Shown here one piece after another: positions 6,323 to 9,856 of a stretch of 9,856 nt of DNA. Position 1 is the stretch's first letter. Every line of letters begins with the position of its first letter. The position numbers and the translations under genes were made by a program. Origin of the DNA: Methylobacter sp. (GTDB lineage Bacteria; Pseudomonadota; Gammaproteobacteria; Methylococcales; Methylomonadaceae); NCBI GenBank assembly GCA_003158415.1, contig PMJA01000264.1:1-9856 (forward strand). The letters run 5' to 3'. Under the pieces are notes generated by a model. It was not told the DNA's origin and did no database searches. It saw only the letters and a list, made by a program, of their open reading frames with translations.

Positions 6323-8893
6323 TTATTTATTGCCGATTATTTCATCGGCTTTATGCTCATAACTTGCCATCTTATTAAAGTTCAAATAACGGTAAGTATC
6401 TTCCGCTGTGGCGCCGATCTGGTTGGCATAGTGCATATATTCGTCAAAGGTAGGAATCTTGCCTAAAATCGAACACACGGCCGCCAGTTCGGCGGATGAC
6501 AGATAGACATTGGCGCCGTTGCCCAGTCGATTAGGGAAATTCCGCGTCGAGGTAGACACCACGGTCGCATTTTCCGCCACCCGCGCCTGATTACCCATAC
6601 ACAATGAACAGCCGGGCATTTCCGTTCTGGCGCCGACCTTATCAAAAATATCGTAATAACCTTCTTCGGTTAATTGGCTTTGATCCATTTTGGTCGGCGG
6701 CGCCACCCATAATTTGGTCGGCAACCCGCCTTGCTGTTGTTCCAGCAATTTACCGGCGGCGCGAAAATGGCCGATATTGGTCATGCAAGAGCCGAGGAAC
6801 ACTTCGTCTATCGGGGTGCCTGCGACATCGGATAGCGTTTTCACATCATCCGGGTCATTGGGGCAGGCCAGCAGCGGCTCTTTGATTTCGCTCATATCAA
6901 TTTCGATGATCTCGAAATATTCGGCATCGGCATCGGGTTCCAACAAGACCGGATTAGCCAGCCATTGTTCCATGCTATCGATACGGCGCAACAGCGTGCG
7001 CGTATCACCGTAACCTTCGGCTATCATCCAGTTCAGCAGGGTAATATTGGAATTGAGATATTCGCGTATCGGCGCTTCGTTTAAACGGATCGTACAACCG
7101 CCTGCGGAGCGTTCCGCCGACGCATCGGATAATTCAAACGCCTGTTCCACTTTCAAATTCGGCAAGCCTTCGATTTCAAGGATACGTCCCGAAAAGACAT
7201 TTTTCTTGCCCTTCTTATCGATCGTTAGCAAACCGCGCTGTATCGCGGCGTAAGGAATGGCATTCACCATGTCGCGCAAAGTAATGCCTGGCTGCATTTC
7301 GCCGGTAAAGCGTATCAGCACCGATTCCGGCATATCCAGCGGCATCACGCCCGTTGCGGCGGCAAAAGCCACCAAGCCTGATCCTGCCGGAAAAGAAATG
7401 CCGATAGGAAAACGGGTATGCGAATCGCCGCCGGTGCCGACGGTATCCGGCAACAACATGCGGTTTAACCAGGAATGAATAATACCGTCGCCGGGGCGCA
7501 ACGATACGCCGCCGCGATTCATGATGAAGTCCGGCAAGGTATGTTGCATGACGACATCAATCGGCTTGGGGTAAGCCGCCGTATGGCAGAACGATTGCAA
7601 CACCAGATCCGCTGAAAAGCCTAAGCAAGCCAAATCTTTCAATTCGTCGCGTGTCATAGGGCCGGTGGTGTCTTGCGAGCCAACCGTGCTCATGTGCGGT
7701 TCGCAATAAGTATTGGGACGGACGCCGATCACGCCGCAGGCTTTGCCGACTATTTTTTGCGCCAGCGTATAGCCCTTGCCGCTGTCTTGTTCGTCAACCG
7801 GGCGCAGAAATACGTCGGAAGGTGCCAGGTTCAACGCTTTCCGCGCACGGTCGGTCAGTCCCCTGCCAATGATTAACGGAATGCGTCCTCCGGCGCGGAC
7901 TTCATCAAGGATGACATCGGTTTTTAACGCAAATGTGCAGATGATTTCATCAGTCTCATGACGCTTAATCACGCCCTCGTAAACATAAATATCGATGATG
8001 TCGCCCATCGCCAACTGGCTGACATCGCATTCAAACGGCAGAGCGCCGGAATCTTCCATCGTGTTGAAAAAAATAGGCGCGATTTTACCGCCGATACAAA
8101 CGCCGCCATCGCGCTTATTGGGAATAAACGGGATGTCGTTACCGATATACCATAATACAGAATTGGTCGCCGATTTGCGGGACGAGCCGGTGCCCACTAC
8201 ATCGCCCACATAAGCGACCGGAAAACCGTGTTGTTGCAGTTCTTCAATTTGCTGTTCGGCGTTAGTAATGCCATCGCGCGGCATTTTCAACATCGCTTTG
8301 GCATGTAGCGGAATATCGGGCCGTGACCAAGCGTCTGGCGCGGGCGACAAATCGTCGGTATTGGTTTCGCCGGTTACTTTAAAGACACTGACTGTCATTT
8401 TTTCAGGCACGGTCGGCTTGTTGGTAAACCATTCCGCATCGGCCCAGGACTGAATCACTTGTTTAGCAAATTCATTACCGGCATCGGCTTTTTCCTGCAC
8501 ATCATGAAAGGCATCGAATATCAGCAAAGTATGCGACAAACCCTTAACGGCAATCGGCGCCAGATCAGAGTTGCTCAATAAGTCTATTAAAGCGGTAATG
8601 TTATAACCGCCCAGCATAGTGCCCAATAATTCGGTCGCATCCGCCGCCGTTAAAATAGGGGAACTGACCGTGCCGTTGGCAACCGCCGACAAAAAGCCCG
8701 CTTTAATATAAGCTGCTTCATCAACACCTGCCGGAACCCGGTTAGCCAACAGGTTCAAAATAAATTCTTCTTCGCCGACAGGCGGTTGTTTAATTAACTC
8801 AACCAACGCCGCCATTTGTTCGGCGTCTATCGGTTTAGGCACAACACCCTCGGCTGCGCGTTCTTCAACATGTTTGCGATACTGTTCTAGCAT
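6323..8893 (-). CDS. acnB: Aconitate hydratase B / 2-methylisocitrate dehydratase
   Basis: An 856-residue AcnB (865 in E. coli), the [4Fe-4S] enzyme that isomerises citrate to isocitrate in the TCA cycle; the family also hydrates 2-methylaconitate. The start is placed at 8893 ([17 protein letters not shown], matching the family) with AAGGA 7 nt upstream; the frame continues upstream only by chance through a repeat. Domains in order: HEAT-like N-terminal domain (about 1-160), swivel domain with [16 protein letters not shown] (230-245), then the catalytic core with [16 protein letters not shown] (403-418) and [13 protein letters not shown] (486-498). The cluster ligands are C703 in [16 protein letters not shown] and C762/C765 in [10 protein letters not shown]. 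It is complete, with no missing motif. It has a long leader with possible hairpins and a strong inverted repeat after the stop. No 2-methylcitrate-cycle genes are visible nearby, so the TCA role is favoured. Confidence 0.97.
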   Translation of the reverse strand: MLEQYRKHVEERAAEGVVPKPIDAEQMAALVELIKQPPVGEEEFILNLLANRVPAGVDEAAYIKAGFLSAVANGTVSSPILTAADATELLGTMLGGYNITALIDLLSNSDLAPIAVKGLSHTLLIFDAFHDVQEKADAGNEFAKQVIQSWADAEWFTNKPTVPEKMTVSVFKVTGETNTDDLSPAPDAWSRPDIPLHAKAMLKMPRDGITNAEQQIEELQQHGFPVAYVGDVVGTGSSRKSATNSVLWYIGNDIPFIPNKRDGGVCIGGKIAPIFFNTMEDSGALPFECDVSQLAMGDIIDIYVYEGVIKRHETDEIICTFALKTDVILDEVRAGGRIPLIIGRGLTDRARKALNLAPSDVFLRPVDEQDSGKGYTLAQKIVGKACGVIGVRPNTYCEPHMSTVGSQDTTGPMTRDELKDLACLGFSADLVLQSFCHTAAYPKPIDVVMQHTLPDFIMNRGGVSLRPGDGIIHSWLNRMLLPDTVGTGGDSHTRFPIGISFPAGSGLVAFAAATGVMPLDMPESVLIRFTGEMQPGITLRDMVNAIPYAAIQRGLLTIDKKGKKNVFSGRILEIEGLPNLKVEQAFELSDASAERSAGGCTIRLNEAPIREYLNSNITLLNWMIAEGYGDTRTLLRRIDSMEQWLANPVLLEPDADAEYFEIIEIDMSEIKEPLLACPNDPDDVKTLSDVAGTPIDEVFLGSCMTNIGHFRAAGKLLEQQQGGLPTKLWVAPPTKMDQSQLTEEGYYDIFDKVGARTEMPGCSLCMGNQARVAENATVVSTSTRNFPNRLGNGANVYLSSAELAAVCSILGKIPTFDEYMHYANQIGATAEDTYRYLNFNKMASYEHKADEIIGNK

Positions 8894-9061
8894 GACGAAT
8901 TCCTTATAGGTTATTAAAATCGATGACTGGCAGGATAGGGGCTTTCTCCCTATAAAACGGGAAAAAGCGGGCGGGACTTTATTGATTAAAGCCTGCTCTA
9001 TGCCCTGCTTGAGCCCTGGCGAGTATCGCCAATGGCGGCAAATGTTAAGAAACCGGTCACC

Positions 9062-9091
9062 ATAATAACAAAATAATGACGAGGCGTTAAA
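9062..9091 (-). promoter_or_regulatory. Possible sigma70 promoter for acnB
   Basis: On the minus strand, TTTAAC (9086-9091) and TATTAT (9062-9067) are separated by 18 nt. The -10 is good (5 of 6) and the -35 is weak (3 of 6). It would give a leader of about 160 nt carrying the hairpins at 9017-9031 and 8935-8953. Other promoters nearer the gene cannot be excluded. Confidence 0.3.
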
Positions 9092-9104
9092 AATATGAAT
9101 TGTC

Positions 9105-9151
9105 GTGGGAGCGGCTTTAGCTGCGAAGAGCGCGGCTAAAGCCACTCCCAC
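9105..9151. repeat. REP-like palindrome (GTGGGAGCGGCTTTAGC type)
   Basis: The arms GTGGGAGCGGCTTTAGCTGCG and GCGCGGCTAAAGCCACTCCCAC form a 47-nt hairpin with only two internal mismatches. The sequence resembles the GTGGGAGCGGCTT... repetitive extragenic palindromes of Pseudomonas, Xanthomonas and methylotrophic gammaproteobacteria, which are moved by RAYT (TnpA-REP) transposases. Only this copy is in the window, so its dispersed nature is inferred from resemblance. Confidence 0.7.
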
Positions 9152-9161
9152 ATTAAATGCC

Positions 9162-9179
9162 CCCTATCCCTATCCCTAT
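9162..9179 (+). repeat. Tandem hexamer (CCCTAT)3
   Basis: Three perfect copies of CCCTAT, directly beside the REP-like palindrome. It is short and could vary in copy number between strains; no function is implied. Confidence 0.6.
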
Positions 9180-9208
9180 ACGGATTACGGCGTATCGTTT
9201 CTAAAATG

Positions 9209-9214
9209 TATAAT
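9209..9214 (+). promoter_or_regulatory. Possible -10 element for the zinc-ribbon gene
   Basis: A perfect TATAAT, preceded directly by TG, lies about 80 nt before the start codon of the 9296 gene in an A/T-rich stretch. No good -35 hexamer stands 16-18 nt upstream, so this is tentative. Confidence 0.25.
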
Positions 9215-9295
9215 TGCGGTAAAATCTTTTATTATAGCAAATCGTGCCGATTGCATAAGTCCGCTATTATCCCCCGTTATTTTTAGGAGCAGCTC

Positions 9296-9583
9296 ATGAA
9301 TAAATGCCCGTCATGTGGTTATGAACGTAAGGTGTCTGATATTAGGTGTCCGGAATGCGGTAGTTTTTACTCGAAAATAGCCGAATTGATTGCCGAAGAG
9401 GAGGACTACGAAGAAAAGCACTCGCTCCGTGGCCGATGTTTACGAATACTTAAGGCCGATGATATTAAGCGCGAACTACGGATTGAGTTGGATCAGGTCA
9501 TAGCGGGGCTGTCTAAAAAGGCGATATTCACGCTTTTTGTGATTATTGCCTTTGTTTTTGCCCTAACCCTTTCGGTATTGTAA
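9296..9583 (+). CDS. Small zinc-ribbon protein with C-terminal membrane anchor
   Basis: A 95-residue protein of unknown function. Residues 3-22 form a rubredoxin-knuckle zinc ribbon with two CxxC pairs (C4/C7 in CPSC, C18/C21 in CPEC), like the zinc-ribbon domains that sense or scaffold rather than catalyse. An acidic, probably helical stretch follows (EEEDYEE, 34-40), then a charged linker (45-74), and residues 76-95 are a single hydrophobic helix that ends at the C-terminus, so the ribbon would face the cytoplasm from a tail anchor. AGGAG lies 7 nt before the ATG. It is divergent from acnB across 402 nt and appears monocistronic; a further gene begins 257 nt downstream. Its base composition does not stand out. 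The zinc ribbon and anchor are clear; the role is unknown. Confidence 0.75.
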   Translation: MNKCPSCGYERKVSDIRCPECGSFYSKIAELIAEEEDYEEKHSLRGRCLRILKADDIKRELRIELDQVIAGLSKKAIFTLFVIIAFVFALTLSVL

Positions 9584-9839
9584 GCAAAAAAGCACTTGCT
9601 GAAAGCATTGGCCTCAACACAACAAAATCATCGCACTTAAAAACTTTACAAAATATACCTTGACGTCACTGGGGTAAGAAGCCCATAATTACCACAGCTT
9701 AAAAATAAGATTTACCCTCTGCTTATCATTTCGATGCCTCTTCTGTAGCTATTCGTCCTGTTTTTCATTTTGTAAGTTCCAAATTTATCAGCTCGACCCG
9801 CCTTAATGGCTTTATTACTTAATTTTTATAGGACTCATC
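9584..9839. other. 256-nt spacer downstream of the zinc-ribbon gene
   Basis: A/T-rich, with no gene-sized open frame. A weak 5-bp stem (AGCAA/TTGCT) just after the stop is too poor to call a terminator. The only notable site is a promoter-like pair at 9660-9689. Confidence 0.5.
9660..9689 (+). promoter_or_regulatory. Possible sigma70 promoter for the gene starting at 9840
   Basis: TTGACG (9660-9665, 5 of 6 of the -35 consensus) and CATAAT (9684-9689, 5 of 6 of the -10 consensus) with an 18-nt spacer. The -35 overlaps a perfect 8-nt palindrome, TGACGTCA (9661-9668). A start near 9696 would leave a leader of about 145 nt. Confidence 0.4.
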
Positions 9840-9856
9840 ATGTCTACAATCACTAC
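9840..9856 (+). CDS. Start of an unidentified gene, cut by the window edge
   Basis: ATG at 9840 with AGGA 8 nt upstream (TAGGACTCATC-ATG), encoding MSTIT and then running off the end. The ribosome-binding site and the upstream promoter-like pair support a real start. Five residues are too few to name a product. Confidence 0.45.

Larger units (their letters stand above)
8894..9295. other. 402-nt divergent intergenic region between acnB and the zinc-ribbon gene
   Basis: There is no gene here. Going from acnB: a leader region with a hairpin at 8935-8953 (ATAGGG/CCCTAT, 7-nt loop) and a perfect 6-bp stem at 9017-9031 (TGGCGA-GTA-TCGCCA); a possible acnB promoter near 9062-9091; a REP-like palindrome at 9105-9151; a (CCCTAT)3 run at 9162-9179; then an A/T-rich stretch with a TATAAT at 9209-9214 that could serve the rightward gene. 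Open frames crossing the palindrome are low-complexity alanine-rich artefacts. Confidence 0.6.

Noticed and set aside
6463..8453. Multiple open frames in other frames across acnB
   Set aside because: All are shadows of the complete, motif-bearing acnB gene.
8894..9151. Extension of the acnB frame by 86 residues upstream
   Set aside because: AcnB homologues begin at MLEQYRKH (8893), which has a good AAGGA site; the extension starts inside the REP-like palindrome and reads through leader sequence.
9584..9605. Intrinsic terminator after the zinc-ribbon gene
   Set aside because: The best stem is 5 bp with an 8-nt loop and no T run follows.

Overview
The window looks like chromosomal housekeeping DNA from a gammaproteobacterium. 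LpxC and AcnB are of the E. coli/Pseudomonas type, and lpxC next to a DciA-like (DUF721) gene is a gammaproteobacterial neighbourhood. The DAB inorganic-carbon genes, the REP-like palindromes and the moderate base composition would suit a methylotroph-like or chemolithotroph-like lineage such as Methylococcales, but that placement is inference.

Layout. (1) 1-3350, plus strand: the C-terminal 473 residues of a DabA-type subunit, overlapping by 4 nt a NuoL-like DabB-type membrane subunit; together they should form a proton-motive-force-driven CO2/bicarbonate accumulation complex. (2) 3351-4663: an intact outer-membrane beta-barrel gene (DUF2490 type) lies between two apparent relics of exported-protein genes. 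The left relic is a signal-peptide start broken at a poly-A tract; the right one is the end of a small beta-barrel. (3) 4664-6134: lpxC (lipid A synthesis) converges on a dciA-like gene (replicative helicase loading). (4) 6135-6322: repeat-rich spacer. (5) 6323-8893, minus strand: aconitase B of the TCA cycle. (6) 8894-9295: a divergent promoter region holding a REP-like palindrome and a (CCCTAT)3 tandem repeat. (7) 9296-9583: a small zinc-ribbon protein with a C-terminal membrane anchor. (8) 9584-9856: a spacer with a plausible promoter, then the first codons of another gene.

No phage, integrase, CRISPR array, tRNA or rRNA is visible. The most interesting signals are non-coding. A 53-56 bp hairpin repeat occurs twice in the same orientation, bracketing dciA, and the two copies differ by a compensatory base-pair change inside the stem. 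There is also a nested G/C-run inverted repeat behind acnB and a REP-like element ahead of it. Among proteins, the DabB-like subunit appears to carry about 180 extra residues, probably with four membrane helices, between two conserved antiporter-fold segments. I see no clear previously undescribed multi-gene system here.
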